A DNA stretch of 64,000 nucleotides from Spirosoma sp. (GCF_026391055.1 NZ_JAPLET010000030.1:186001-250000); one strand, 5' to 3'. Shown: positions 14,660-23,584, counted from the first letter of the stretch. Notes: a model not told the origin generated them from the letters alone. Numbers and translations are program-made.

Positions 14660-16009
14660 TCACTCCCCAATCCCCGCTTCCCCCAGTTTTCGGTACAACG
14701 TTGTCAAACCAATTCCCAGCAGCCGGGCGGTTTCGGTTTTGTTGCCATTAGTTTGATGAAGCACCCGGCGGATGTGCTGTTGCTCCACGGTGGCCAGGTC
14801 GAGTGCTGTGGCGTCGGTGGGGAACGAGCCTGTCTGCATGTCGTAGGGCAGCAACTCGGGGGTGAGTTCGAGGGTTCCGTTGCGGGTGTCGGCCAGGATA
14901 ACGGCCCGCTCGATGACGTTCTTCAACTCCCGGATGTTGCCCTTCCAGCGATGGGCCGTCAACTTCTGCACAAAGGCCGGACTCAGCCGAACGTCGCGCT
15001 TGCCTACTTTGGCAGCTTCCTGCTGTGCAAACTGATTGGCAAGGTCGGTAATATCATCGCGCCGGTCGCGGAGGGCGGGTAGTTCGATCTGGAAGACCGA
15101 TAGCCGGTAGTAGAGATCGAGCCGAAACCGGCCCGCGCCGGCTTCCTGCTCCAGACTCCGGTTGGTAGCGGCAACGACTCGAACATCCGTTTTGGTTGGT
15201 TTGGTATCGCCCACCCGCAGGAACTCGTGGGTTTCGAGCACGCGCAGGAGTTTCGCTTGTAGGTCGAGGGGCATTTCGCCGATTTCATCCAAGAAAATAG
15301 TGCCTTTGTTGGCTTCGGCGAAGAGCCCTTTCTGGTCGCGGCTGGCCCCGGTAAAGGCCCCGCTCCGATGCCCGAACAGTTCACTTTCCAGAATGTCTTT
15401 TCCCAAGGCCCCGCAGTTAATGGCTACAAACGGCCCCGTCCGGCGAGGGCTGGCCTGGTGAATGGCCTGAGCAAATACTTCTTTACCCGTACCCGTTTCG
15501 CCCGTGAGCAGAACGGTCGTATCCGTCACGGCGACTTTACGCGCCAGGTCAACGGCCTGCTGAAGGGGTCGGGAACGGCCAATGATCCGGTCGAAACCGT
15601 ACCGCTGACTAACCTGCTCTTCAAGCTGTTTGATACGAAATTGCAGGTTCGCTTTCTCCACCGCCCGACTCACCAGCGGAATGATCCGGTCGTTATCGTC
15701 GCCCTTGGTGATGTAATCGAACGCCCCGTTTTTAATGGCCGTTACCCCATCCGAAATGGTTCCATAGGCCGTCAGCACAATGATTTCTGTGGCAGGGTAT
15801 AGTTCCTTGATCTGGGCAGACAGTTCGATACCGTTTTTATCGGGCAGCTTCACATCGCTGATGACAAGTTGCACCTCTTCCCGTTCGAGGATTTTCAGAC
15901 CGGCGCGGGCGTTTTCGGCTTCCAGAATGGTGTAGCCTTCGAGTTGCAGAATCCGGGCGAGAAGCTGACGAAGCCGGGATTCATCGTCAATAAGTAAAAT
16001 GGTAGCCAA
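14660..16009 (-). CDS. NtrC-type sigma54-dependent response regulator, likely Kdp regulator
   Basis: The 449-residue protein has a receiver domain (DDE at 8-10, phospho-acceptor Asp52 in VISDVKLPD, and Lys102 in ITKG). An AAA+ domain follows with Walker A GETGTGKE (170-177), the sigma54-contact loop GAFTGA (217-222), and LDEIGEMPLDLQAKLLRVLE. The C-terminal Fis-type helix-turn-helix contains NGNKTETARLLGIGLTTLYR. It therefore activates sigma54 promoters after phosphorylation. No kinase is adjacent. The orphan kinase beside kdpD (1745-3577) has no adjacent regulator, so the two are likely partners, replacing OmpR-type KdpE. That pairing is inference. It runs divergently from the GH97 gene. Confidence 0.92.
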   Translation of the reverse strand: MATILLIDDESRLRQLLARILQLEGYTILEAENARAGLKILEREEVQLVISDVKLPDKNGIELSAQIKELYPATEIIVLTAYGTISDGVTAIKNGAFDYITKGDDNDRIIPLVSRAVEKANLQFRIKQLEEQVSQRYGFDRIIGRSRPLQQAVDLARKVAVTDTTVLLTGETGTGKEVFAQAIHQASPRRTGPFVAINCGALGKDILESELFGHRSGAFTGASRDQKGLFAEANKGTIFLDEIGEMPLDLQAKLLRVLETHEFLRVGDTKPTKTDVRVVAATNRSLEQEAGAGRFRLDLYYRLSVFQIELPALRDRRDDITDLANQFAQQEAAKVGKRDVRLSPAFVQKLTAHRWKGNIRELKNVIERAVILADTRNGTLELTPELLPYDMQTGSFPTDATALDLATVEQQHIRRVLHQTNGNKTETARLLGIGLTTLYRKLGEAGIGE

Positions 16010-16071
16010 GGGGTATGAAGATTTCAGAGGACTAACAACGACAGGTATGGTAAAAATTCAGAGAAACGTAT

Positions 16072-16171
16072 CTACGGGCCGGGCCGCGTTCGGCTTCAAC
16101 CCGTGTTTTATATGCATACAATTCAATTACATACAAATACGGGCTGAAGCCGAACGCGGCCCGGCCCGTAG
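16072..16171. repeat. Long inverted repeat in a divergent promoter region
   Basis: Two 33-nt GC-rich arms (16072-16104 and 16139-16171) are reverse complements with a single mismatch and a 34-nt AT-rich loop. It lies between the divergently transcribed sigma54 regulator and GH97 genes, upstream of both, so it cannot be their terminator. It takes up about 100 of the 256 bp available for two promoters. Candidate roles are a cruciform or regulatory element, or a recently arrived repeat. Confidence 0.9.
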
Positions 16172-16265
16172 GTACGATTACCAAAATGGCTTACATTTGA
16201 GTCAGTGCATGTGTTAACAGCTCTATAAACAGCCTTACCCGGCCAGCGATCTAATCTACGTTGCT

Positions 16266-18347
16266 ATGCCTTTTTTTACCAAACATCACCTGGCTGCTCT
16301 GCTCAGTTTTTTCTGGGTCAACGGCCTTGCTCAACAGCCCATTTCCATAAGCTCACCAAACCGGCTCATTACCGTGACGGCCCAAAATACGCCGACGGGT
16401 GAGGTGACGTATCAGGTTCGGTACAAAGGCAAGTCCGTTATTGAGCCGTCGGGGTTGGGCTTTGTGCTGAGCAAGCCCAAGGTGTCCTTGAACCGCTTCA
16501 CGATTACCCGCGTCGATTCGTCGCAGACGGACGAAACCTGGAAACCGGTTTGGGGCGAAGTGAGCCAGGTTCGCAATCACTACCACGAACTTATTCTCAA
16601 CCTTCAGGATAAATCCGGGTCGGGCATTGGCCTGCGGGTGCGCTTCCGGGTGTTCGACGATGGCGTTGGTTTTCGCTACGAATTCCCGCAGCAGCCTAAG
16701 CTGACTCATTTTGTGGTCGATGATGAGAAAACCCAGTTCAAGCTAGCCGCCGACCATCAGACGTTCTGGATGCCGGGCGATTATGACTCGAACGAATATT
16801 TCTACAACAAGACCAAACTGACCGAGGTCGACGCGATTGCGGCTGCGGATAAGGAAAAAGACATAGCCCTGAAGTCTATTATCGGGCCGAATGCTGTGCA
16901 GACGCCCCTGCTGTTCAAGACCAACGACGGCCTGTATGTGAGCCTCTACGAAGCGGCTTTGCTCAATTACCCGGTCATGCACCTGCAACTGGACAAGAAA
17001 AGCCTAACGCTTACGGCGCAGCTAACGCCCGATGCGGTGGGCAACAAAGCCTACCTACAAACCCCGGCGAAAACACCCTGGCGCACGCTGATTATCAGCG
17101 ATAAAGCCACCGACCTGCTGGCCTCCAAACTCATTCTGAACCTGAACGAGCCCTCTACCATTGCCGACCCATCGTGGATAAAGCCGCAGAAATTTGTGGG
17201 GATGTGGTGGGAGATGCACATTGGAAAAGCGAACTGGGCCAAGGCCGAAGGTAAACACGGCGCCAACACGCAGAACGTAAAGAAGTACATCGACTTTGCC
17301 GCCAAATATGGTTTCAACGGGGTGCTGGTCGAAGGCTGGAACGAGGGCTGGGAAGACTGGTTCGGCAATTGGAAGGAGGATGTATTCGACTTCGTGACGC
17401 CCTATCCCGATTATAACATCGACTCGCTGACGACCTACGCCCAGCAGAAAGGCGTCCGGCTGATCATGCACCACGAAACCTCCGGCTCGGTAACGAACTA
17501 CGAACGCCGGATGGATGCCGCCTTTCAGTACATGGTGAAAGAGGGCATCAACACCGTGAAGACCGGGTACGTGGGCCGGATCATTCCGCGTGGCGAACAC
17601 CACGACAGCCAGTGGATGGTAAACCATTACCAGCGGGTGGCGCAGAAAGCGGCTCAGTACAAGATCATGGTCGACTCGCACGAGTCGGCGCACCCGACGG
17701 GCCTCCACCGAACCTACCCGAACTGGATGGCGAGTGAAGCCGCCCGGGGCAGCGAATTCAACAACGCGCCCACGCTGGGCATCACGCCCGAACACACGAC
17801 CATTCTGCCGTTTACGCGGATGCTGGGTGGCCCAATGGATTTCACGCCCGGCCTGTTCCGCTTCAAGCTAAACCAGTTCGACAGCACGCGCACGACGGTG
17901 GTACGGACGACGCTGGCCAAACAACTGGCGCTGTACATCACGCTCTACAGCCCGCTGCAAATGGCCGCCGACCTACCCGAAAACTACGAGAAACACCTGG
18001 ACGCTTTCCAGTTTATCCGCGATGTGCCGGTCGATTGGGACGATACCAAAGTGCTGGCCGCCGAACCCGCCGATTATGTCATGATTGCTCGCAAAGAAAA
18101 GGGAGCGCCCAACTGGTACGTAGGGGCCATCACCGACGAGAACAGCCGCGACCTGCTGCTGGACCTGTCGTTTCTGGAGCCCGGCAAAACCTACGAAGCC
18201 ATCGTCTACCGCGACGCCCCCACCGCCGACTGGGCCACCAACCCGGAAGCGTACGTCATCGAGAAGAAGCCCGTTACAGCTAAGACGAAATTGACGTTTC
18301 ATTTAGCAAAAGGGGGCGGATGTGCTGTGCAGATTGTTAGTCGGTAA
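16266..18347 (+). CDS. Glycoside hydrolase family 97 protein
   Basis: A 693-residue secreted enzyme with a signal peptide (about 1-21, ending GLAQ), the GH97 N-terminal beta-sandwich (ISSPNRLITVTAQ), the catalytic barrel and a C-terminal sandwich. Family landmarks are VGMWWEMHIGKANW, LIMHHETSGSV, PRGEHHDSQWMVNHY and VDSHESAHPTGLHRTYPNW followed by SEAARGSEF. The HE...PTG form of that segment resembles the inverting, SusB-like alpha-glucosidase branch. The retaining alpha-galactosidase branch, as I recall it, has an HG form there. Expected role is periplasmic or surface cleavage of alpha-linked sugars. It stands alone, with no SusCD partner nearby. Confidence 0.93.
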   Translation: MPFFTKHHLAALLSFFWVNGLAQQPISISSPNRLITVTAQNTPTGEVTYQVRYKGKSVIEPSGLGFVLSKPKVSLNRFTITRVDSSQTDETWKPVWGEVSQVRNHYHELILNLQDKSGSGIGLRVRFRVFDDGVGFRYEFPQQPKLTHFVVDDEKTQFKLAADHQTFWMPGDYDSNEYFYNKTKLTEVDAIAAADKEKDIALKSIIGPNAVQTPLLFKTNDGLYVSLYEAALLNYPVMHLQLDKKSLTLTAQLTPDAVGNKAYLQTPAKTPWRTLIISDKATDLLASKLILNLNEPSTIADPSWIKPQKFVGMWWEMHIGKANWAKAEGKHGANTQNVKKYIDFAAKYGFNGVLVEGWNEGWEDWFGNWKEDVFDFVTPYPDYNIDSLTTYAQQKGVRLIMHHETSGSVTNYERRMDAAFQYMVKEGINTVKTGYVGRIIPRGEHHDSQWMVNHYQRVAQKAAQYKIMVDSHESAHPTGLHRTYPNWMASEAARGSEFNNAPTLGITPEHTTILPFTRMLGGPMDFTPGLFRFKLNQFDSTRTTVVRTTLAKQLALYITLYSPLQMAADLPENYEKHLDAFQFIRDVPVDWDDTKVLAAEPADYVMIARKEKGAPNWYVGAITDENSRDLLLDLSFLEPGKTYEAIVYRDAPTADWATNPEAYVIEKKPVTAKTKLTFHLAKGGGCAVQIVSR

Positions 18348-18481
18348 AATTAGTACATTTGGAAGTGCCCTAGCTAGTAGAACGAAATACACTTTTACTG
18401 CGAAAATTTATGATTCCTAATTAAGATAAATACAGCATGTAAGTCAAAACTTGTATCTTAAAAATACGCAAGTAAAATCTT

Positions 18482-19468
18482 ATGAACCGAAAGAGCTTGT
18501 TAAATCAACTTGAATTAGCTTATGCTCCATTGACAGCATATGAATTCGCAACCATTAAGGATGACCTTCTTGTTGAAAAAGCGCTTGAAAAAGCAAGCCT
18601 TTATCTAATTGCTCAAAGACCAGTTATCACTTTCGAAAATGTAATTCCTGATACGACCGCATATCAATTAAACTTTGAAATTCATCAAAGAGGCAATTCA
18701 AATATATTGAGATGCCAACTACCATTTGATCAAGAACTTTTTGATTTAATGAAAGACAATGTTGTTGATGTAGCGTTTAACTATCTTGATAGAGATATTA
18801 AACAAGAAAAACCACCATTTGGAAATATACATGGGTTCTCACTAGTTAGGCATACGCTAAAAGGAAAAGAATTTATTATTTGGTTCTCACCAGAAAAACT
18901 TCTCCAAAATTGGTGGAAGGGACTTATTACTTGTAAAGTTCAAGGTGATTGGAAATCACTTACCAATTACATTGTACATTATGTAGGTAAAGCAACTAAG
19001 CAAAGTATATTAAAAAGATTAACTGGACATTCAACGTTTCAAGACATCCTATCTTTGGAAGCACCAGTCACTAAAAAACAATTACCAGCAAATGAAATTG
19101 TAATACTTCCTTTTGAGTTTCGAGATAACTTGCAAATCCAATCATTTGGAAAGAATGGAAATTTAAAAGACATGGTTGAATCTTTACAGGAAAAAAATTA
19201 TCCAGACCAAGAAAAAATATTTCTTGATGCTGAAAAAGCTTTAATTAAAGCCATGCAACCATCTTACAACAAGGAACTATTCAATAATTACCCTGTTAGT
19301 AAAGACGGACTATATAGTGAAAATTATGACGCCATTTCATACACATTCATTGACCCAATTGTATTAACATACACCGAAGGTGAAATACGGGGTGGATCAA
19401 CTTACATTGGCGGGGACGCTATTTTAATTCTCAATAACAAAGAATTCAAACTCGTTAAGCATCAATAA
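18482..19468 (+). CDS. Unrecognised protein with GIY-YIG nuclease-like C-terminal half
   Basis: A 328-residue protein in a strikingly AT-rich stretch (16 G/C in bases 18661-18720, against 39 of 60 in 17701-17760 within GH97). The N-terminal 150 residues are unfamiliar. The segment NYIVHYVGKATKQ (about 162-174), followed by ILKRLTGHSTFQDIL (Arg179, His183) and, 70 residues on, AEKALIKAMQPSYNKELF (Glu251, Pro260, Asn263), has the order of a GIY-YIG nuclease: YIG strand, catalytic Arg, then metal-binding Glu with a downstream P-x-x-N. The canonical first GIY is not clear. I cannot name a family. It may form a unit with the next gene, 45 nt downstream. Possible roles are defence or DNA processing, unproven. 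Confidence 0.6.
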   Translation: MNRKSLLNQLELAYAPLTAYEFATIKDDLLVEKALEKASLYLIAQRPVITFENVIPDTTAYQLNFEIHQRGNSNILRCQLPFDQELFDLMKDNVVDVAFNYLDRDIKQEKPPFGNIHGFSLVRHTLKGKEFIIWFSPEKLLQNWWKGLITCKVQGDWKSLTNYIVHYVGKATKQSILKRLTGHSTFQDILSLEAPVTKKQLPANEIVILPFEFRDNLQIQSFGKNGNLKDMVESLQEKNYPDQEKIFLDAEKALIKAMQPSYNKELFNNYPVSKDGLYSENYDAISYTFIDPIVLTYTEGEIRGGSTYIGGDAILILNNKEFKLVKHQ

Positions 19469-19513
19469 AACTACATAAAACTTTGCCTCCCTAATACATA
19501 GAAGCATACAGAA

Positions 19514-20659
19514 TTGCCATCAGCTCTTTGTTGGCTGTTTCGCTTCAGTTCCGTGATTACTGAACATCAACTAGTTCGAAAAGGCAAACTGTTGTCTCAA
19601 AATAAACAGACTTTAAAAGTGGAAGACATATACAAACAAATTGTTTCGGATAAAAAGCTTAATGAGAAGTTTAGATTACTAACGCAAAGTAAGCTTTTTG
19701 ACCCGGCGAGAAATATAATTGAAAATATCGTCAGACTTATGACAGATAAAGATGGCAATTTTGTTCAGCAATTTCAATCTGATGGATTTGATGCAAGGCT
19801 ATGGGAAATTTACTTATTTGTTCTTTTTAAAGAAATCGGATTTTCCCAAAGCGATAAATATGATAGACCAGATTTTCATTTAATAAAAGGAGATATTGAA
19901 ATTTTTGTTGAAGCTAGCTTATCAGCCAAGAAAGAAGACGACGTTTTTAGTAAGGAATTTATAGATTCATCTAAAGCAAAAAATGATTTAATAGCTCAGC
20001 AAAGGTTAATTGACTATTATATAATTAGAATGGGTAGTGTTTTGTTTTCAAAGCTTAATAAAGAATATTGGAAATTAGATTGGGTAAAAGGAAAGCCTTT
20101 GGTTATTGCCATTACTCCTGCACATAACTATTTAGCTTCTTTCTTGCCAGATGCCAAATTAATTGAATACTTATATGGTATTAAACAAAAAGTAAATATT
20201 ACAAAAGAAGGTGTGGAAAACCTTGGCGCAGAAGTTATAACTGAATTTAAATCAGAGAACAAAGTTATACCAGCTAACTTTTTTGGGCAGAAATTAGCGG
20301 AAAATATTAGTGGTGTCTTATTTACTAACAATTCTGATTTGCATAAATTTAACAGAATGGCATATCAATCTGCACTAAGTAAAGAAGAGCTAATAATAGT
20401 TAGAGCAGGGGCAAAGTATAATCCTGAGTTAGGAGAGGAAGCTACAGAATTTACATATCAAGTTAAACCTAATCAAGGTATAGAAAATTGGTGCGAAAGC
20501 GTAACTTTATTTCACAATCCAAATGCTCTCCACAAAATTAACAAGGGAACTTTCGAATATATTCGACAAGTTTGGCTAGAACCCGACAATACATTCAATG
20601 GAATTATGCCAAACGAATTTGTTTTCCATTCAGTAACAGGAGCAATGAAAGTAGAGTAA
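19514..20659 (+). CDS. Unrecognised protein, possible PD-(D/E)XK-like fold
   Basis: The longest frame begins at a TTG (19514) and gives 381 residues. The first 30 look unlike the rest, so a later start such as TTG 19592 or GTG 19619 is equally possible. A segment reading FDARLWEIYLFVLFKEIGF, then RPDFHLIKGDIEIFVEAS (Glu98, Asp120, Glu133 by the long numbering), has the helix-Glu, PD and E-x-x spacing of restriction-endonuclease-like folds. The usual catalytic Lys is not evident. The rest is unfamiliar. Composition is AT-rich like the gene before it and unlike everything around the pair, which suggests joint horizontal acquisition. No function is claimed. Confidence 0.55.
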   Translation: MPSALCWLFRFSSVITEHQLVRKGKLLSQNKQTLKVEDIYKQIVSDKKLNEKFRLLTQSKLFDPARNIIENIVRLMTDKDGNFVQQFQSDGFDARLWEIYLFVLFKEIGFSQSDKYDRPDFHLIKGDIEIFVEASLSAKKEDDVFSKEFIDSSKAKNDLIAQQRLIDYYIIRMGSVLFSKLNKEYWKLDWVKGKPLVIAITPAHNYLASFLPDAKLIEYLYGIKQKVNITKEGVENLGAEVITEFKSENKVIPANFFGQKLAENISGVLFTNNSDLHKFNRMAYQSALSKEELIIVRAGAKYNPELGEEATEFTYQVKPNQGIENWCESVTLFHNPNALHKINKGTFEYIRQVWLEPDNTFNGIMPNEFVFHSVTGAMKVE

Positions 20660-20869
20660 AAATATACAGATGCTGACAAGCTATAGCCCCAAGCTGAGCT
20701 GTTTCTATTAGAGATTTGTGTAGGGTTAAAATTTTATTCTTCGACTTACTCCTTGTGATGATAACCTGTCTTTGCTAATACCCATAATTTTATCAGCAAT
20801 CTCACAGATTCAATTCGAATATGCAAGAAATCCTTCCCAACTTTATATGTCCGGAGCCCTAGAAAAACC

Positions 20870-20916
20870 AAAGTATCAGACTGCCCTTTCAAAAAGAAAA
20901 GGCAGTCTGATACTTT
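20870..20916. terminator. Hairpin terminator between convergent genes
   Basis: Perfect 16-bp arms (20870-20885 and 20901-20916) with a 15-nt A-rich loop. On the plus strand it is followed by TTATT, on the minus strand by GGTTTTTCT. It lies between the AT-rich island gene ending at 20659 and the oxidoreductase ending at 20943, so it probably terminates both. The rest of 20660-20942 holds no ORF or other structure I can see. Confidence 0.85.
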
Positions 20917-20942
20917 TATTAGAATGAAGAAATACCAAATCC

Positions 20943-22118
20943 CTACTTCTTAAAATTCACGACCTGCGCCTGTTTCTGTGCCCGGATGGCCAGTTCCATG
21001 GCCAGGAAGCAATGCTCCTGCGGCATAGCGGTTTCGGTGCGATTGATGACGTCGTTGACGAGTTGCTCGCCGTAGGGCAGTTGTACGTTGCTACAGTCGA
21101 TATAACGCGACTCTTTATTGTCGGTGATAATCAGGTGATTGCCACCGTCGCGCCCGGCGGGGTCGACGTTCTTGCGTAGTTCCATGAAGCCCTCAGTGCC
21201 CAGAATGGTCAGTCGGCCGTCGCCCCAGCTTTTGAGTCCGTCGGGGGTGAACCAGTCAACGCGAATGTAGCCCATACCGCCGTCGCCCCGGAGCATCACA
21301 TCGCCGAAATCTTCAAACTTCGGGTATTGCGGGAAATGGACATTACCCACCTGCGCAGCTACGATATCCGCTTTCTTGGAGCCCGTGAAGAACAGGAACT
21401 GGTCGAACTGGTGCGAGGCAATGTCGCAGATGATGCCGCCAAATTTCTTTTTGTCCCAGAACCAGTCGGGGCGGGTTTTGGGGCTCATGCGGTGCGGCCC
21501 CAGACCGATGGTCTGAATCACGTTGCCGATCGCCCCCGCTTTGACCAGTTCACCCGCTTTCACGGTGGCCCGGTTTTCGAGCCGTTCGCTGTACATGATC
21601 GAGTAAATCCGCTTCGTCTCTTTCTGCACTTTGCGCACCTCGGCGAGTTGTTCGAGGGTGGTAATACCGGGTTTGTCGGTCATAAAATCCTTGCCGGACT
21701 TCATCACCCGAACGCCCAGCGGTGCCCGTTCTTCGGGGATGCCGGAGGTCAGCACCAGCTGAATGGATTTATCGTCCAGAATCTCGTTCTCCGACTTCAC
21801 CTGCTTGGCCTGTGAGAATCGCTTGGCAAAAGGAGCCGCCAACTCAGGCTCTTTGGCATAGAACGAAACGAACTCGCCCCCGCCCCGCATCACCGCTTCG
21901 ACCTGGCTATTGATGTGCCCGTGGTTGATGCCGATCACGGCAAAGCGAATCCGCGAAGCCGCGACCGGCATCCGGTCGCTGCCCAGCGAACCGGTACGCA
22001 GAATAGCCGGTGCGCCAATGGTTTCAATGGGTAAAGATGGCAATACGACCAGACCAGCGGCTGTAGCAATAGTTTCCTTAATAAAGTTGCGCCGATTTGC
22101 GCCTTGTGATGAGTCCAT
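20943..22118 (-). CDS. Gfo/Idh/MocA oxidoreductase with Tat signal
   Basis: The 391-residue protein starts with a twin-arginine signal (ANRRNFIKETIATAAGLVVL), so it should be exported folded with its nicotinamide cofactor. The Rossmann start is IRFAVIGINHGHI, followed by VLTSGIPEERAPLGVRVMKSG and the family Lys motif region FMTDKPGITT. The C-terminal half has WFWDKKKFGGIICDIASHQ and DQFLFFTGSKKADIV. These NAD(P)-dependent enzymes oxidise or reduce sugars and inositols. The exact substrate is unknown. Its start lies 5 nt after the stop of the preceding lipoprotein oxidoreductase, so they are one operon. Confidence 0.9.
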   Translation of the reverse strand: MDSSQGANRRNFIKETIATAAGLVVLPSLPIETIGAPAILRTGSLGSDRMPVAASRIRFAVIGINHGHINSQVEAVMRGGGEFVSFYAKEPELAAPFAKRFSQAKQVKSENEILDDKSIQLVLTSGIPEERAPLGVRVMKSGKDFMTDKPGITTLEQLAEVRKVQKETKRIYSIMYSERLENRATVKAGELVKAGAIGNVIQTIGLGPHRMSPKTRPDWFWDKKKFGGIICDIASHQFDQFLFFTGSKKADIVAAQVGNVHFPQYPKFEDFGDVMLRGDGGMGYIRVDWFTPDGLKSWGDGRLTILGTEGFMELRKNVDPAGRDGGNHLIITDNKESRYIDCSNVQLPYGEQLVNDVINRTETAMPQEHCFLAMELAIRAQKQAQVVNFKK

Positions 22119-22123
22119 GACAA

Positions 22124-23515
22124 TTATTTTTTCTTCGCCAGCTCCAGCGCCTGCGTGGTTGTGTAGTATTTGGCAATCATGTTAGGGACTTCCCAGGCGG
22201 GCATTTTACCTGCTTTCAGGTAGTCGATGTATTTCTGTGCCACCCGGCCGAAGTGGGCTTCGTGCCCTTCCTTGTATTTTTCGGGAATGACAACCTCCCA
22301 GCCGGAGGCTATTTTCTTCACCTCCACACCGGGGAACTCCTGCTGGATTTTGGGCAGAACCGTTTTCAGGGCACCGGCTATGTCTTTGCTCCCGGCAACG
22401 GGTTCGATGTAGAGCGTTGGTTTGTACTTCTGCTCGGCTCCCTGCCGGATAATCAGGTTGGCGTTTGTGCCGCGCATAATGGAGTAATGCGTGTCGCCCG
22501 CGCCTTCGGGGGCCTTGTAGGCCCAGGTGACGGATACTTTGGCATGCACACCGCGTAGCGTGTAGTTGATCTCGCCGTTGCTGTACACGCGCAGGATACT
22601 GTCTTTGACCACGTCTTTTTTGAGGTAGTCCGGAAACGCATTCTGTTTGGTGATGGCTTTGAACTGGCTTAGGCTCATGTCGGTGGTCCAGCGCCGGGCC
22701 GACGTCAGGCTGATGTCTTTCTGGTAGTCGATTGTCTGCTCGGGGAAGCACTCCCACTGCACAAGATCCACCAGGTGCGTGGTTACGTCCACAATGCCTT
22801 CGCCCTGCTGTTCTACATCCATGAACCAGGCCGGACGTGTCAGAATGCTGCCCGATACGTTCTTATAAAAATGGTGAACGCTTTCTTTGGTCACGGCGGG
22901 TTTGTCGGGCGTACCTTTTTCGAGCGTGCCGAACACCTCGGACTGGAGCGAGAACGCCCGCTGCAGCATGGTCGAGATTTCGTATCGTTCGGTCATGATG
23001 TCGTACAGCAGCACCTTGTTTTTTTCGGCGGTGGCAAACGACTCTTTGAGCTTGTCGAAGTTCGATGCGCTGATCACCATTGGTTTATCGGCCAGCACGT
23101 TGAAGCCCGCCCCAATGGTTTTCTGGATGTAATCGGTCTTTAGCCGGTTGTTGCCCGCCATCACAACCACATCCCCAGCCGTGGCGACGGACCGTTTATC
23201 AGCCAGCATTTTATCCAGAAAGTCAGCGCCTTTATAGACGTCTTCCTTCCAGTGCGTCGGATTCTCGGCGCGGGTGTTGTATCCCTCGATCTTATCGAGG
23301 TGCAGTTGCAGGTCGGGCGAATCGGGCGCGTACACATGCACGGTCGAGTCGACACCTTCGTACATGGTTTTCTGGACCAGGGCCGCGTGAAAATGGCCGG
23401 GGTCCAGGGTAATCAATCGAAAATCAGCCATACTTTTCTCACTTTTCTCGGACGACTGACAGGCAGTAACTAAAGCAGCCAGCAACAGGCTACCAACGGC
23501 GGGTATTAACTTCAT
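22124..23515 (-). CDS. Lipoprotein of the Gfo/Idh/MocA type with Bacteroidota C-terminal domain
   Basis: A 463-residue predicted lipoprotein (lipobox LVTAC, Cys19). The mature part begins FRLITLDPGHFHAALVQKTMYEGVDSTVHVYAP, a divergent Rossmann start. The segments VATAGDVVVMAGNNRLKTDYI and VLADKPMVIS (family Lys region) follow, then a long C-terminal domain with GVHAKVSVTWAYKAPEGAGD. It matches the oxidoreductase group with the special C-terminal domain common in Bacteroidota. Membrane anchoring next to a Tat-exported homologue suggests a periplasmic sugar-oxidising pair. The ORF ends 5 nt before the next oxidoreductase. Confidence 0.85.
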   Translation of the reverse strand: MKLIPAVGSLLLAALVTACQSSEKSEKSMADFRLITLDPGHFHAALVQKTMYEGVDSTVHVYAPDSPDLQLHLDKIEGYNTRAENPTHWKEDVYKGADFLDKMLADKRSVATAGDVVVMAGNNRLKTDYIQKTIGAGFNVLADKPMVISASNFDKLKESFATAEKNKVLLYDIMTERYEISTMLQRAFSLQSEVFGTLEKGTPDKPAVTKESVHHFYKNVSGSILTRPAWFMDVEQQGEGIVDVTTHLVDLVQWECFPEQTIDYQKDISLTSARRWTTDMSLSQFKAITKQNAFPDYLKKDVVKDSILRVYSNGEINYTLRGVHAKVSVTWAYKAPEGAGDTHYSIMRGTNANLIIRQGAEQKYKPTLYIEPVAGSKDIAGALKTVLPKIQQEFPGVEVKKIASGWEVVIPEKYKEGHEAHFGRVAQKYIDYLKAGKMPAWEVPNMIAKYYTTTQALELAKKK

Positions 23516-23545
23516 TGAAGTTGGTTTAAGCTTGAAAATGAATAC

Positions 23546-23578
23546 AAACCTATAAGGTCTCGAAGACCTTATAGGTTT
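23546..23578. repeat. Short palindromic intergenic repeat (AAACCTATAAGGTCT type)
   Basis: Perfect 15-nt arms (23546-23560 and 23564-23578) with a 3-nt loop, between two tandem minus-strand oxidoreductase genes. This palindrome (AAACCTATAAGGTCT with its complement) is one I recall as widely repeated between genes in Spirosoma-like genomes. No strong T-run follows on the minus strand, so partial termination or mRNA processing is as likely as full termination. Confidence 0.85.
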
Positions 23579-23584
23579 AAACGA

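Noticed and set aside
17055..17795. 246-codon open frame antisense to the GH97 gene
   Set aside because: It lies within the conserved catalytic region of GH97, with no family match or separate signals.
18348..20942. Prophage or integrative element explanation for the AT-rich island
   Set aside because: No integrase, attachment-site repeat or tRNA was found at the edges; only two genes are present, so simple small-island acquisition is preferred.
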